Below are positions 36,589 to 45,751 of a stretch of DNA of 64,000 bases, one piece after another. The position numbers and the translations under genes are program-made. The stretch comes from Uliginosibacterium sp. 31-16 (GTDB lineage: Bacteria > Pseudomonadota > Gammaproteobacteria > Burkholderiales > Rhodocyclaceae): contig NZ_JAVALZ010000001.1 of NCBI RefSeq assembly GCF_030730865.1, positions 62,001 through 126,000 on the forward strand. Reading direction: 5' to 3'. The notes below the pieces were generated by a model that saw only the letters and a program-made list of their open reading frames with translations, did not search any database and was not told where the DNA came from. Within the stretch, counting starts at the first letter, position 1; the number at the start of each line of letters is the position of its first letter.

Positions 36589-36604
36589 TGGCACATCCCT
36601 TGCA
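36589..36604 (+). promoter_or_regulatory. Sigma-54 promoter of nifUS
   Basis: TGGCACATCCCTTGCA is a perfect match to the sigma-54 consensus TGGCAC-N5-TTGCA. Transcription would begin near 36615, leaving a 120-base leader before nifU. Confidence 0.9.
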
Positions 36605-36734
36605 TTAAGCCTTGTACCCAACAGGAGAGTGAGCAGGCTGACCCTGTTTCGTTACGGTTTCGAGACTCCCAGCCTGACCTGCCGAATCATCGTTGCGTTC
36701 ATCGCACTGCCCGTTTGTCATCAAGGAGCCCGTC

Positions 36735-37649
36735 ATGTGGGATTACACCGACAAGGTCAAGGAACACTTCTTCAACCCGCGTAACGCAGGCGTCCTCGAA
36801 AATGCCAATGCCGTTGGCGATATCGGCTCCATCCAGTGCGGCGATGCGTTACGCCTGATGCTCAAGGTCGAGCCCGAAACCGACGTCATCCTCGATGCGA
36901 GCTTCCAGACTTTCGGCTGCGGCTCGGCGATTGCGTCGAGCTCCGCGCTGACCGAAATCATCAAGGGCATGACGCTGGACGAGGCCTGGAAGGTCAGCAA
37001 CCAGGACATCGCCGAGTATCTGGATGGTTTGCCGCCCGAGAAGATGCACTGCTCGGTGATGGGGCGTGAGGCGCTGCAGGCGGCGATCTCCAACTATCGC
37101 GGCGTCGAATGGAAAGACGATCACGAAGAGGGCGAGCTGATCTGCAAATGCTACGCGATTGATTCAAAGCTGATCGAGCAGGTGGTACGCGACAACGGCC
37201 TGAGCACGGTGGCCGAAGTCACCAACTACACCAAGGCCGGCGGCGCCTGTGCGGCCTGTCACGAGAAGATCGAAGACGCGCTGGTACGCATCCTCAAGGA
37301 CACCGGCAAGGCGCCGGTGATCGAGCGCAGCATCCCCACGCAGCCCCCGGCCGCCGCCCCCGCCGTCCCCCCACTCGCCGCCGGCGACAAGCCGAAACTG
37401 ACCAATCTGCAGCGCATGCGCCGGATCGAGGAAATCATCGAATCCGTGCGCCCCACGCTGCAACGCGACCATGGCGACATCGAGATCGTCGACATCATCG
37501 GCAAGAACATCTACGTCAATCTGAAGGGCGCCTGCATGGGCTGCGCGCTCGAAGCCGCGACGCTCGGCGGCATCCAGCAGAAGCTCTTCGAGGAGCTGGG
37601 CGAGTACGTGCGCCTGCTTCCAGCCAGCATGATGGAAATGAGCAACTGA
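36735..37649 (+). CDS. nifU: Nitrogenase Fe-S cluster scaffold NifU
   Basis: Modular scaffold for Fe-S clusters of nitrogenase. The 304-residue product has an IscU-like N-terminal domain with C35, C62 and C106, a central [2Fe-2S] domain with C137, C139, C172 and C175 (ICKCYAID and ACAACHEK), a proline/alanine linker ([17 protein letters not shown]), and a C-terminal Nfu domain with C267-M-G-C270. ATG 36735 follows CAAGGAG. All ligands are present. NifS, 30 bp downstream, supplies sulfur. Confidence 0.97.
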   Translation: MWDYTDKVKEHFFNPRNAGVLENANAVGDIGSIQCGDALRLMLKVEPETDVILDASFQTFGCGSAIASSSALTEIIKGMTLDEAWKVSNQDIAEYLDGLPPEKMHCSVMGREALQAAISNYRGVEWKDDHEEGELICKCYAIDSKLIEQVVRDNGLSTVAEVTNYTKAGGACAACHEKIEDALVRILKDTGKAPVIERSIPTQPPAAAPAVPPLAAGDKPKLTNLQRMRRIEEIIESVRPTLQRDHGDIEIVDIIGKNIYVNLKGACMGCALEAATLGGIQQKLFEELGEYVRLLPASMMEMSN

Positions 37650-37679
37650 ACCCGCCAGACGCCACAGAGAGGCATCGCC

Positions 37680-38888
37680 ATGAAACCCATCTATCTCGAC
37701 AACAACGCCACCACCGCCTGTGATCCGGCGGTGGTCGAAGCCATGCTGCCATTTTTCACCGAGCAGTTCGGCAACGCTTCTTCCATCCACAGCTTCGGCA
37801 ATCAGGTGGGTCAGGCGCTGAAGAAGGCGCGCGCGCAGATCCAGGCGCTGCTTGGCGCCGAGCAGGAGTCCGAGATCATCTTCACCTCGGGCGGCACCGA
37901 ATCGGACAACACCGCCATCCTCTCCGCCTTGAAAGCGCAGCCCGAGCGCAATCAGGTGATCACCACGGTGGTCGAACACCCGGCCGTGCTGGCCCTGTGT
38001 GACCGGCTGGAGAAGGACGGCTACGTGGTGCACAAGCTGCGTGTGGATGGCCGGGGCCGCCTCGATCTGGACGAATACAAGTCGATGCTGAACGACCGCG
38101 TCGCCATCGTCTCGGCAATGTGGGCCAACAACGAGACCGGCACGATCTTTCCGGTCGAGCAGATGGCCGAGATAGCCCATGCCCGTGGCATCCAGTTTCA
38201 CACCGATGCGGTGCAGGCGGTGGGCAAGATCCCGATCGACCTCAAGCGCAGCCAGATCGACATGCTCTCGCTGTCCGGCCACAAGCTGCACGGCCCCAAG
38301 GGCATCGGCGTGCTATACCTGCGGCGCGGCACGCGTTTTCGCAGCCTGATCCATGGTGGCCAGCAGGAACGCGGTCGCCGCCCCGGCACCGAGAACTCGC
38401 CCGCCATCATGGGTCTGGGCAAGGCGGCAGAACTAGTCATGCAGCACTTCGAAACCGAGAACAACGAAGTCCGCTACCTGCGCGACAAGCTGGAGAAAGG
38501 CATCCTCGCCAAGGTACCGCGCGCCTACCCGACCGGCGACCTGCACAACCGTCTGCCGAATACCAGCAGCATCGCCTTCGAGTTCGTCGAGGGCGAAGGC
38601 ATCCTGTTGATGCTCAACAAACTGGGCATCGCCGCTTCCTCGGGTTCGGCCTGCACCTCGGGCTCGCTGGAGCCCTCGCATGTCATGCGCGCCATGGGCA
38701 TTCCCTACACCGCCGCCCACGGCACGATCCGCTTCTCGCTGTCGCGCTACAACACGCTGGCAGAGGTGGAGCGGGTGATCGAAGCCGTGCCGCCGATCAT
38801 CGCCCAGCTGCGCAAGATCTCGCCCTACTGGGGCGAAGCCGGCCCGGTGGCCGACCCGGAGAAAATGTTCGCGCCGGCCTACGGCTGA
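37680..38888 (+). CDS. nifS: Cysteine desulfurase NifS
   Basis: PLP enzyme that mobilises sulfur from L-cysteine for NifU. The 402-residue product has the opening IYLDNNATTACDPAVVEAML, the PLP lysine K202 in LSGHKLHGPKG and the active-site cysteine C325 in SSGSACTSGSLEPSHV. ATG 37680 has CAGAGAGG upstream. A GC-rich hairpin follows it. Confidence 0.97.
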   Translation: MKPIYLDNNATTACDPAVVEAMLPFFTEQFGNASSIHSFGNQVGQALKKARAQIQALLGAEQESEIIFTSGGTESDNTAILSALKAQPERNQVITTVVEHPAVLALCDRLEKDGYVVHKLRVDGRGRLDLDEYKSMLNDRVAIVSAMWANNETGTIFPVEQMAEIAHARGIQFHTDAVQAVGKIPIDLKRSQIDMLSLSGHKLHGPKGIGVLYLRRGTRFRSLIHGGQQERGRRPGTENSPAIMGLGKAAELVMQHFETENNEVRYLRDKLEKGILAKVPRAYPTGDLHNRLPNTSSIAFEFVEGEGILLMLNKLGIAASSGSACTSGSLEPSHVMRAMGIPYTAAHGTIRFSLSRYNTLAEVERVIEAVPPIIAQLRKISPYWGEAGPVADPEKMFAPAYG

Positions 38889-38907
38889 ACAGGCTGAGCG
38901 CACATGG

Positions 38908-38932
38908 TCCGGAGGCGTCAGGCGCCTCCGGA
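38908..38932 (+). terminator. Hairpin after nifS
   Basis: TCCGGAGGCG-TCAGG-CGCCTCCGGA, a perfect 10-bp stem 19 bases after the nifS stop, without a U-run. The likely end of the nifUS transcript. The remaining 140 bp to the next gene include an AT-rich stretch (TCAAAAATCCATATTAATC) that may be that gene's promoter. Confidence 0.65.
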
Positions 38933-39073
38933 TAACCCCATGGCGGTGCCCCGGCTTGCCCAGACTGGTGCATGGCAGGTTTGAAACGCCCCTCGATCCG
39001 TTCTGAATCGGTCAAAAATCCATATTAATCAATCCCATGCAAGCGCAGGCACGCAGCCTGCATCGTTTCAGGG

Positions 39074-42000
39074 ATGAGCCAGAACATCCCGCCCCGGAAC
39101 AGTGCCAGCATCGACCCCGACGCCATCCAGCGCGTGGTCAAGGTGCGGCGCGACTACAACACCTGGGTCGCCAACGAGAGCATTGAGGACTACGCCCTGC
39201 GCTACACGCCCAAGAGCTTTCGCAAGCTCTCGGAATGGCAGGTGGCGAACACCGCGTTTGGCGCAGCCGCCTTTCTGGTGCTGGAGGCCGTCGGGGCGAC
39301 CCTGCTGGTCAATTACGGATTCACCAACGCCGCGCTCGCCATCCTCGCCACCGGGCTGATCATCTTCCTGTGTGGCACCCCGATCAGCTTGTACGCCGCG
39401 CGCTACGGGCTGGACATGGATCTGCTCACGCGCGGTGCGGGCTTCGGTTATATCGGCTCGACCATCACCTCGCTGATCTACGCCAGCTTCACCTTCATCT
39501 TCTTCGCGCTCGAAGCGGCGGTGATGGCCTATGCGCTGGAACTCGCCTTCGACATTCCGCCGGCCTGGGGCTACCTGCTGTGCGCACTCGCGGTGATTCC
39601 ACTGGTGACCCACGGCGTGACCATGATCAGCCGCCTGCAGCGCCTCACCCAGCCGGTATGGCTGATCCTGCTGGCCCTGCCCTTCATCTTCGTGCTCGCC
39701 AAAAACCCCGGCGTTCTCGGCGAACTGAGTCAGTACGCCGGCACCAGAGGCGAAGGTGGCGGCTTCAACATGCATCTGTTCGGCGCCGCGCTCACCGTGG
39801 GCATTGCGCTGATCACCCAGATGGGCGAGCAGGTCGATTACCTGCGCTTCATGCCGGCACGTACAGAGAGCAATCGCAAAAGCTGGCTCGCCGCCGTGCT
39901 GGTCGGCGGGCCGGGCTGGGTGCTGATGGGCGTGGCCAAGATGCTGGGCGGCTGCCTGCTGGCGTATCTGGCAATCCGCAACTCGGTGCCGATCGACCGG
40001 GCCGTCGACCCGAACCAGATGTACCTCGTCGGTTTCGAGGCCGTGTTCAGCCATCCCGGCTGGGCCGTGGCGGCCACCGCGCTGTTCGTGATCATTTCGC
40101 AGCTCAAGATCAACGTCACCAATGCCTACGCGGGCTCACTGGCGTGGAGCAATTTCTTCGCCCGCCTCACCCACAGCCACCCCGGCCGCGTGGTGTGGAT
40201 GGTGTTCAACACCGTCATCGCGCTGATGCTGATGGAGCTGGACGTTTTTCAGGCGCTGGGGCAGGTGCTTGGGCTGTATTCCAACATCGCGATTGCCTGG
40301 CTGGTGGCGGTTGTCGCCGATCTGGTCATCAACAAGCCACTGGGCCTGTCGCCCCCGGGCATCGAATTCAAGCGCGCGCATCTCTACGACATCAACCCGG
40401 TGGGCGTGGGTGCCATGCTGATTGCGTCAACGCTGTCGATCATGGCCTACCTCGGCGCTTTCGGCGCCAACGCGCAGGCCTTCGCCAGCTTCATCGCGCT
40501 GGCGACAGCGCTGATGGCTTCGCCACTGATTGCCTGGGCGACCGGGGGCAAGTATTACCTCGCGCGCAAGCCTGATATTTGTGGTGGTGGCGCCCCTCCT
40601 CAAACCCCTCCCGACCTCCCCTTGACAGGGGAGGAGCAAACCAAGCCGAGCCTGATCGAACACCCTCCCCTGTCAAGGGGAGGGCTGGGGAGGGGTTTAA
40701 ATGCTCGCACCTGCGTCATCTGCGAGCGCGCCTATGAAGGTGACGACATGGCGCATTGCCCGGCGTATCAGGGCCACATCTGCTCGCTGTGCTGCTCGCT
40801 GGATGCGCGCTGCCACGATCTGTGCAAGCCCGATGCGCGATTGTCCGCACAGTGGTCAGCCGGAATGCGCCACCTCCTGCCGCGCCCGATGTGGCCCTAC
40901 ATCGACAGCGGGCTGGGCCACTACCTGTTGCTGATGGGCGCCGTGGTCGCAGGCCTCGCCGCCCTGCTCGGCGTGCTGTATTACCAGCAGGCCCAGACGC
41001 TCGCCGATCCCGTGCTGCTGCCCGCATTGAGATCCGGTTTCATCAAGGTGTTCAGCGTCCTGCTGCTGGCCAGCGGCATCATCGCCTGGTGGCTGGTGCT
41101 CACCCACAAGAGCCGCCAGGTGGCGCAGGAGGAGTCCAATCGCCAGACCCATCTGCTGATGCGCGAGATCGCCTCCCACCAGCAGACCGACGAAGCCCTG
41201 CAGGAGGCCAAGCGCATCGCCGATGCGGCCAATCAGGCCAAGAGCCGCTACATCACCACCATCAGTCACGAGCTGCGCACGCCGCTGAACTCGATCCTCG
41301 GTTACGCCCAGATACTCGATGGCGACCCGACCATCCCCAGCCATCGCCAGCAGGCGATCCGCGTGATCCGCCGCAGCGGCGATCATCTCCTGTCTTTGAT
41401 CGAGGGCACGCTGGACATCGCCCGCATCGAAGGCGGCAAGCTCAGCCTGGACACCCGCGCCATCGATTTCCGCGCGTTGCTCGAACAGCTCGTCCAAATG
41501 TTCAGCCTGCAGGCCGAGCACAAGGGTCTCGCCTTCGATTACCAGTGCGCCAGCGAACCGCCCGCCGTGGTGCGGGCCGACGAAAAGCGCCTGCGCCAGA
41601 TCCTCATCAACCTGCTCGGCAACGCGGTGAAATTCACCCGCGAGGGCGGCGTTAAATTCCGCCTGCGCCACAGCCGTGACATGGCCACCTTCGAGATCGA
41701 AGACAGCGGCCCCGGCATCACCCCCGAGGAACTGGAGCGCATCTTCGAGCCCTTCTCGCGCGGCAGCAGTGCGCAAAGCACCAGCGGCACCGGACTTGGG
41801 CTGACCATCGCACGCATGCTCACCGATCTGATGGGCGGCGAACTCACCGTGAAGAGCACGCCCGGCAGCGGCACGCTGTTCACCGTGCGCCTGTTCCTGC
41901 CGCAAGTGCATGCTGCTCAGGCCGCGCAGGAACTGCCCCGGCGCCATTACACGGGCTATGCCGGCGAACGCCGGCGCATCCTGATCGTGGACAACGAAGC

Positions 42001-42610
42001 CACCGACCGCGAACTGCTCGCCAGCGTGCTCGCACCGCTCGGCTTCGAGCTGGATCAGGCCGCCTCCGGCATCGAATGCCTGGAGGTGCTGCCGCGCTTC
42101 CAGCCGCACCTCATCTTCATGGATCTGGCCATGCCCGGCATCGACGGCTGGGAGACCATCCGCCGCATCCGCGCCGGCAAGCTGAGCGAAGCGAAGATCG
42201 CCATCCTCTCGGCGAATGCCTTCGACAAGGGCCTGGAGAACGACGCCGGCATCCCCACCGAGGACTTCATCCTCAAACCCTTCAAGGTGGCCGAGCTGCT
42301 CGAATGGCTGGGCCACAAGCTGGCGCTGGAATGGCTGGAGACCGCCCGCGAAGCCGCGCCGGACGGACTTATGCAGACCATGCCCCGGGAAGCCGCGCCC
42401 GCATTGCCTGCGCGCGAGCTCCTCGAACAGCTCGCCCATCAGCTCAACCTCGGCTACGTGCGTGGCGTGCACGCCGTGCTGGACCGGATCGCCACCGATG
42501 CCACCGGCCAGCGCTACGCCGAGCCGCTTCGAAAAATGCTCATGGATTTCGAACTGGACACCATGACGACACTCATCAAGAGGGATCTCGATGCCGCCAC
42601 TTGCCATTGA
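39074..42610 (+). CDS. NCS1-type permease fused to hybrid histidine kinase
   Basis: A 1178-residue one-protein sensor. Residues 1 to about 500 are a nucleobase:cation symporter-1 (purine/cytosine permease type) with some twelve membrane segments (RGAGFGYIGSTITSLIYASF). A cysteine-rich stretch (about 546-590, CVICERAYEGDDMAHC and SLCCSLDARCHDLC) and two more membrane helices follow. Then come a histidine kinase with phospho-acceptor histidine about 731 (SHELRTPLN), N-box (NLLGNAVKFT) and G-boxes (GTGLGLTIARML), and a receiver domain with phospho-acceptor Asp about 1017 (MDLAMPGIDG). Residues about 510-542 come from an inserted palindromic repeat. Transported or sensed solute unknown; purine, hydantoin, allantoin or urea are candidates. 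Confidence 0.9.
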   Translation: MSQNIPPRNSASIDPDAIQRVVKVRRDYNTWVANESIEDYALRYTPKSFRKLSEWQVANTAFGAAAFLVLEAVGATLLVNYGFTNAALAILATGLIIFLCGTPISLYAARYGLDMDLLTRGAGFGYIGSTITSLIYASFTFIFFALEAAVMAYALELAFDIPPAWGYLLCALAVIPLVTHGVTMISRLQRLTQPVWLILLALPFIFVLAKNPGVLGELSQYAGTRGEGGGFNMHLFGAALTVGIALITQMGEQVDYLRFMPARTESNRKSWLAAVLVGGPGWVLMGVAKMLGGCLLAYLAIRNSVPIDRAVDPNQMYLVGFEAVFSHPGWAVAATALFVIISQLKINVTNAYAGSLAWSNFFARLTHSHPGRVVWMVFNTVIALMLMELDVFQALGQVLGLYSNIAIAWLVAVVADLVINKPLGLSPPGIEFKRAHLYDINPVGVGAMLIASTLSIMAYLGAFGANAQAFASFIALATALMASPLIAWATGGKYYLARKPDICGGGAPPQTPPDLPLTGEEQTKPSLIEHPPLSRGGLGRGLNARTCVICERAYEGDDMAHCPAYQGHICSLCCSLDARCHDLCKPDARLSAQWSAGMRHLLPRPMWPYIDSGLGHYLLLMGAVVAGLAALLGVLYYQQAQTLADPVLLPALRSGFIKVFSVLLLASGIIAWWLVLTHKSRQVAQEESNRQTHLLMREIASHQQTDEALQEAKRIADAANQAKSRYITTISHELRTPLNSILGYAQILDGDPTIPSHRQQAIRVIRRSGDHLLSLIEGTLDIARIEGGKLSLDTRAIDFRALLEQLVQMFSLQAEHKGLAFDYQCASEPPAVVRADEKRLRQILINLLGNAVKFTREGGVKFRLRHSRDMATFEIEDSGPGITPEELERIFEPFSRGSSAQSTSGTGLGLTIARMLTDLMGGELTVKSTPGSGTLFTVRLFLPQVHAAQAAQELPRRHYTGYAGERRRILIVDNEATDRELLASVLAPLGFELDQAASGIECLEVLPRFQPHLIFMDLAMPGIDGWETIRRIRAGKLSEAKIAILSANAFDKGLENDAGIPTEDFILKPFKVAELLEWLGHKLALEWLETAREAAPDGLMQTMPREAAPALPARELLEQLAHQLNLGYVRGVHAVLDRIATDATGQRYAEPLRKMLMDFELDTMTTLIKRDLDAATCH
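40602..40698. repeat. Palindromic repeat inserted in frame in the permease-kinase gene
   Basis: Arms 40602-40634 and 40663-40698 are near-perfect inverted copies, with the core CCTCCCCTGTCAAGGGGAGG and outer AAACCCCTCCC / GGGAGGGGTTT. They flank 28 unrelated bases. The reading frame stays open through it and encodes a proline/glycine/leucine-rich linker between the permease part and the cysteine-rich part. Confidence 0.9.
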
Positions 42611-43526
42611 CCGCAGCAACACCAACATCGTGCTGATTGTCGATGACGTACCGGACAACCTCTCGGTGCTGCACGATGCGCTGGACGAGTCCGGCTACTC
42701 GGTGCTGGTCGCCATCAACGGCGAATCGGCGCTGACCCGCGCGCGCCAAAGCCTGCCGGACATCATCCTGCTCGACGCGATGATGCCCGGCATGGACGGC
42801 TTCGAAGTGGCCCGGCGGCTGAAAGCCGATTTCGCCACGGCTCACATCCCGATCATCTTCATGACCGGCCTGACCGAAACCGAGCACATCGTCGCCGCCT
42901 TCAAGGCCGGCGGCACCGATTACGTAACCAAGCCCGTGCGCACCGGCGAAGTCATCGCCCGCATCGCCACGCATCTGGCCAGCGCCCGCCAGATGACCCA
43001 GGCCCGCAGCGCTCTTGATGCCTTCGGCCAGGCCACGCTGTCGGTAGTCCCGGAGACCGGGCGGATCACCTGGCAGACGCCGCTCGCGCGCGACCTGATC
43101 GGGCGCTACTTCAACATCCACATCGAACTCGTCCCGCCCATCGTGCGCAACTGGCTGCGCGCCAGCATCGACAGCCTGCGCAAGCAACCGGGCGTGCCGC
43201 TGCAGCCGCTCAACGTGATCCAGGCCGCCAGCCGCGTGATCTTCACCCTGCACAGCCAGAGCAACGAAGATGAATGGCTGCTGGTGCTGCGCGAGGAAAG
43301 CGACGCGGCCCAGATCGAAGCGCTGATCTCGGCCTTCAGCCTGACCCGCAAGGAAGCCGAGGTGCTCTACTGGGTGTGCAAGGGCAAGACCAGCCCGGAC
43401 ATCGGCGACATCCTCGGCTCCAGCCCGCGCACGGTGAACAAGCACCTCGAACACATCTACGAAAAGCTCGGCGTGGAAACCCGCACGGCGGCAGCCAATC
43501 TGGCGCAGGAAAAATTGCGGCGCTGA
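42591..43526 (+). CDS. LuxR-type response regulator
   Basis: A 311-residue two-component regulator: receiver domain (about 12-128) with IVLIVDDVPDNLSVLHDAL and phospho-acceptor Asp in ILLDAMMPGMDG, a middle region of about 110 residues without a clear family, and a C-terminal LuxR-type helix-turn-helix (about 250-308: LTRKEAEVLYWVCKGKTSPD, SSPRTVNKHLEHIYEKLGV). It overlaps the hybrid kinase gene by 20 bp and is surely its partner. ATG 42591 is the start of the receiver-containing frame. Confidence 0.93.
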   Translation: MPPLAIDRSNTNIVLIVDDVPDNLSVLHDALDESGYSVLVAINGESALTRARQSLPDIILLDAMMPGMDGFEVARRLKADFATAHIPIIFMTGLTETEHIVAAFKAGGTDYVTKPVRTGEVIARIATHLASARQMTQARSALDAFGQATLSVVPETGRITWQTPLARDLIGRYFNIHIELVPPIVRNWLRASIDSLRKQPGVPLQPLNVIQAASRVIFTLHSQSNEDEWLLVLREESDAAQIEALISAFSLTRKEAEVLYWVCKGKTSPDIGDILGSSPRTVNKHLEHIYEKLGVETRTAAANLAQEKLRR

Positions 43527-43539
43527 ACAGCACACCCCG

Positions 43540-43655
43540 CCAAGCCTCATGCAGCGGACGTCTACAGGCAGGCATTCCGGAGAGCCAATACCGAAGAGCT
43601 TTTCTGGCATGCCAGCCTGCAAACCAAGACTGGAAGCGGCTCTCCAGACATGCTG
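43540..43655. repeat. GCGGCTCTTC-type dispersed repeat, copy 7
   Basis: CCAAGCCTCATGCAGCGGACG, GTCTACAGGCAGGCATTCCG and a right end GGAAGCGGCTCTCCAGACAT. It lies between the convergent LuxR and LysR genes. Confidence 0.75.
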
Positions 43656-43680
43656 AGCGTGCCGACTTCAGCGAAAGTCT

Positions 43681-44565
43681 CTAGCCCTGCCGCAAACGCC
43701 ACAGCACATCCAGCACATGCTGCGTGGGGCGCTCGATGCTGCCCGTGCGGTGGGCGATCCCCAGCTCGCGCCACAAGGCCGGGCGCAGCGGGCGCATGGC
43801 TATGCGCGGGTCCGGCTGCAGGGCGCTGGCTTCGTGCGGCAGCAGCGAGGCACCATAGCCTGCAGCAACCAGACTCTTGATGGCATCGTTGTAATTGAGC
43901 TGGATGCGCGGCACGGGATGCTGGCCGCCGACCGCGAACCACTCGGTCGTGATACGGGCGAGCCGGGTGCTCGCATCGTTGAGGATGAGCGGCCGGGCAG
44001 CCAGCCAGGCCGGCGAAATGCGGGCCGGCGCCGGCCAGTCAGCTGGCATGAAGGCCAGCACCGGATCGCGGCGCCAGGGCTCGACAAGCAGCCCCGCCAC
44101 CGGCGACTGCGGCAGCGCGACAAGACCGGCATCGAGTGAGCCTGCCACAAGCCGGGCCAGCGTTTCCTGCGACGTCAGCACGGCCACCTGCACATCGATG
44201 CCGGGATGCTGCTGCCCAAGGATTTCCAGCGCCTGCGGGAGCAGATGAGCGATGACACCGGTGGAGGCGCCGATCCGCACACGGCCTCCGGTGCCCTGCA
44301 CCTGACGCTGCACATCATCCAGCGCCAGTTCGGTGTCGGCGAGCAGGCGACGGGCATGCTTCAGCAGGGTTTCACCAATGGAAGAAGGCTGCACCTGGCC
44401 ACGCTTGCGCGACAGCAGGGGCGCGCCAATGCGCTCTTCGAGCTCGGTAATGTGCAGGCTGACCGTAGGCGGCGCCAGGTTCAGGCTCCGGGCGGCCGCG
44501 GCAAAGGAGCCAAGGTCGGCAATGGCAACGAAGGTCCGCAAGCGGTCCAGACTGATTTCACGCAC
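43681..44565 (-). CDS. LysR-family transcriptional regulator
   Basis: A 294-residue LysR-type regulator. The N-terminal winged helix is SLDRLRTFVAIADLGSFAAA, AARSLNLAPPTVSLHITELE; the C-terminal part is a periplasmic-binding-like effector domain. The GTG start at 44565 has AAGGAGG four bases upstream; upstream ATGs at 44604 and 44595 lack one. It is divergent from argC with 126 bp between starts, so argC is its probable target. The effector is unknown. Confidence 0.92.
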   Translation of the reverse strand: MREISLDRLRTFVAIADLGSFAAAARSLNLAPPTVSLHITELEERIGAPLLSRKRGQVQPSSIGETLLKHARRLLADTELALDDVQRQVQGTGGRVRIGASTGVIAHLLPQALEILGQQHPGIDVQVAVLTSQETLARLVAGSLDAGLVALPQSPVAGLLVEPWRRDPVLAFMPADWPAPARISPAWLAARPLILNDASTRLARITTEWFAVGGQHPVPRIQLNYNDAIKSLVAAGYGASLLPHEASALQPDPRIAMRPLRPALWRELGIAHRTGSIERPTQHVLDVLWRLRQG

Positions 44566-44691
44566 ACCGCCTCCTTGTTCAGAAAACCTGAACATAAAAG
44601 TCATTAAATTCAACTTTTCTTATTTTAAGCGTGACCGGAAGATTGCGCCGTTGTCTTTCTCATCACCACGATTCGCGGAGGATCTTCCAGC

Positions 44692-45621
44692 ATGTCTTCT
44701 CCCACCATTTTCATTGACGGCGACCAGGGCACAACCGGCCTGCAGATCCACGAGCGCCTGCGGCAGCGGACGGATCTGCAGCTTTTCACGCTGCCGGCCG
44801 CGGAACGCAAGGATTCAGGACGGCGCGCCGAGGCCATCAACGCCTGCGACATCGCGATCCTGTGCCTGCCGGACGAAGCCGCACGGGAGGCCGTTCTGGC
44901 CGTAAGAAACCCCTCCGTGCGGGTGATTGATGCCAGCTCGGCCCACCGCACTTCGCCGGGCTGGGTCTACGGTTTTCCCGAGATGTGCGCCGGACAGCCG
45001 GAGCTCATCGCGCAAGCACAGCGGGTGAGCAATCCCGGCTGCTACCCCACCGGCGCCATCGGCTTGCTGCGCCCGCTGATCGAGGCCGGCCTCCTGCCGC
45101 GCGACTACCCGGTGAGCATTCATGCAGTGTCGGGCTACTCGGGCGGCGGGCGCCCTGCGGTAGACGCGCACGAAGGTGCTGACGCCACCCGTGCGCTGCC
45201 GTTCAGGATCTACAGCCTCGCCCTCGATCACAAGCATCCTCCGGAGATCCGGCATTACACGGGGCTCGCCCAGCGCCCGGTGTTCGTGCCCGCATATGGC
45301 AATTTCCGGCAGGGCATCGTGCTGACCGTGGCACTGGAAACCCGCCTTCTGCCAGCAGGCGTGAGTGGCGAAGCACTGCATGCCGGTCTGGCATCCCGTT
45401 ACGCCGGGGCGCCCCATGTGAAGATCGTGCCATTTGCGGACGCACAGCGCATGACACATCTGGACCCGCAGATGCTCAACGGCAGCAACGACATGGAACT
45501 GGGCGTCCTGAACAATGCCGAACACGGGCAGATCCTCCTGTTCGCCGTATTCGACAATCTCGGCAAGGGCGCAGCAGGCGCGGCCGTGCAGAATCTCGAC
45601 CTGATGCTCGCGCGAGGCTGA
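44692..45621 (+). CDS. argC: N-acetyl-gamma-glutamyl-phosphate reductase, short (type 2) form
   Basis: NADPH-dependent reductase of arginine synthesis. The 309-residue product has [18 protein letters not shown] as the nucleotide-binding start, the active-site cysteine C117 in [11 protein letters not shown] and [18 protein letters not shown]. This is the short ArgC2 form, without the first-domain length of ArgC1. ATG 44692 is preceded by GGAGGATC. The divergent LysR gene suggests single-gene control, not an arg operon. Confidence 0.94.
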   Translation: MSSPTIFIDGDQGTTGLQIHERLRQRTDLQLFTLPAAERKDSGRRAEAINACDIAILCLPDEAAREAVLAVRNPSVRVIDASSAHRTSPGWVYGFPEMCAGQPELIAQAQRVSNPGCYPTGAIGLLRPLIEAGLLPRDYPVSIHAVSGYSGGGRPAVDAHEGADATRALPFRIYSLALDHKHPPEIRHYTGLAQRPVFVPAYGNFRQGIVLTVALETRLLPAGVSGEALHAGLASRYAGAPHVKIVPFADAQRMTHLDPQMLNGSNDMELGVLNNAEHGQILLFAVFDNLGKGAAGAAVQNLDLMLARG

Positions 45622-45751
45622 CATGGCACCGACCCGATACCTCTCCGGACGCCATTCCTGAAGACAACCGCGGATCACAGATCCGTGTGCCAGCCCAGTG
45701 AACTCGTTTGATTCTTGCTTGTCTGAAGGTCTGTACGGCACAGGAGGATGA

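Larger units (their letters stand above)
36159..36734. other. 576-bp regulatory gap upstream of nifU
   Basis: No gene is supported. It separates the divergent secreted-protein gene and nifU and contains two NifA sites and a sigma-54 promoter (listed separately). The stretch 36160-36430 shows nothing else recognisable; it should include the promoter of the secreted-protein gene. Confidence 0.6.

Noticed and set aside
40856-42658. 600-codon open frame antisense to the kinase fusion
   Set aside because: A GC-rich shadow of the fully motif-supported kinase/receiver gene; its translation is low-complexity and Gly/Ala/His-rich.
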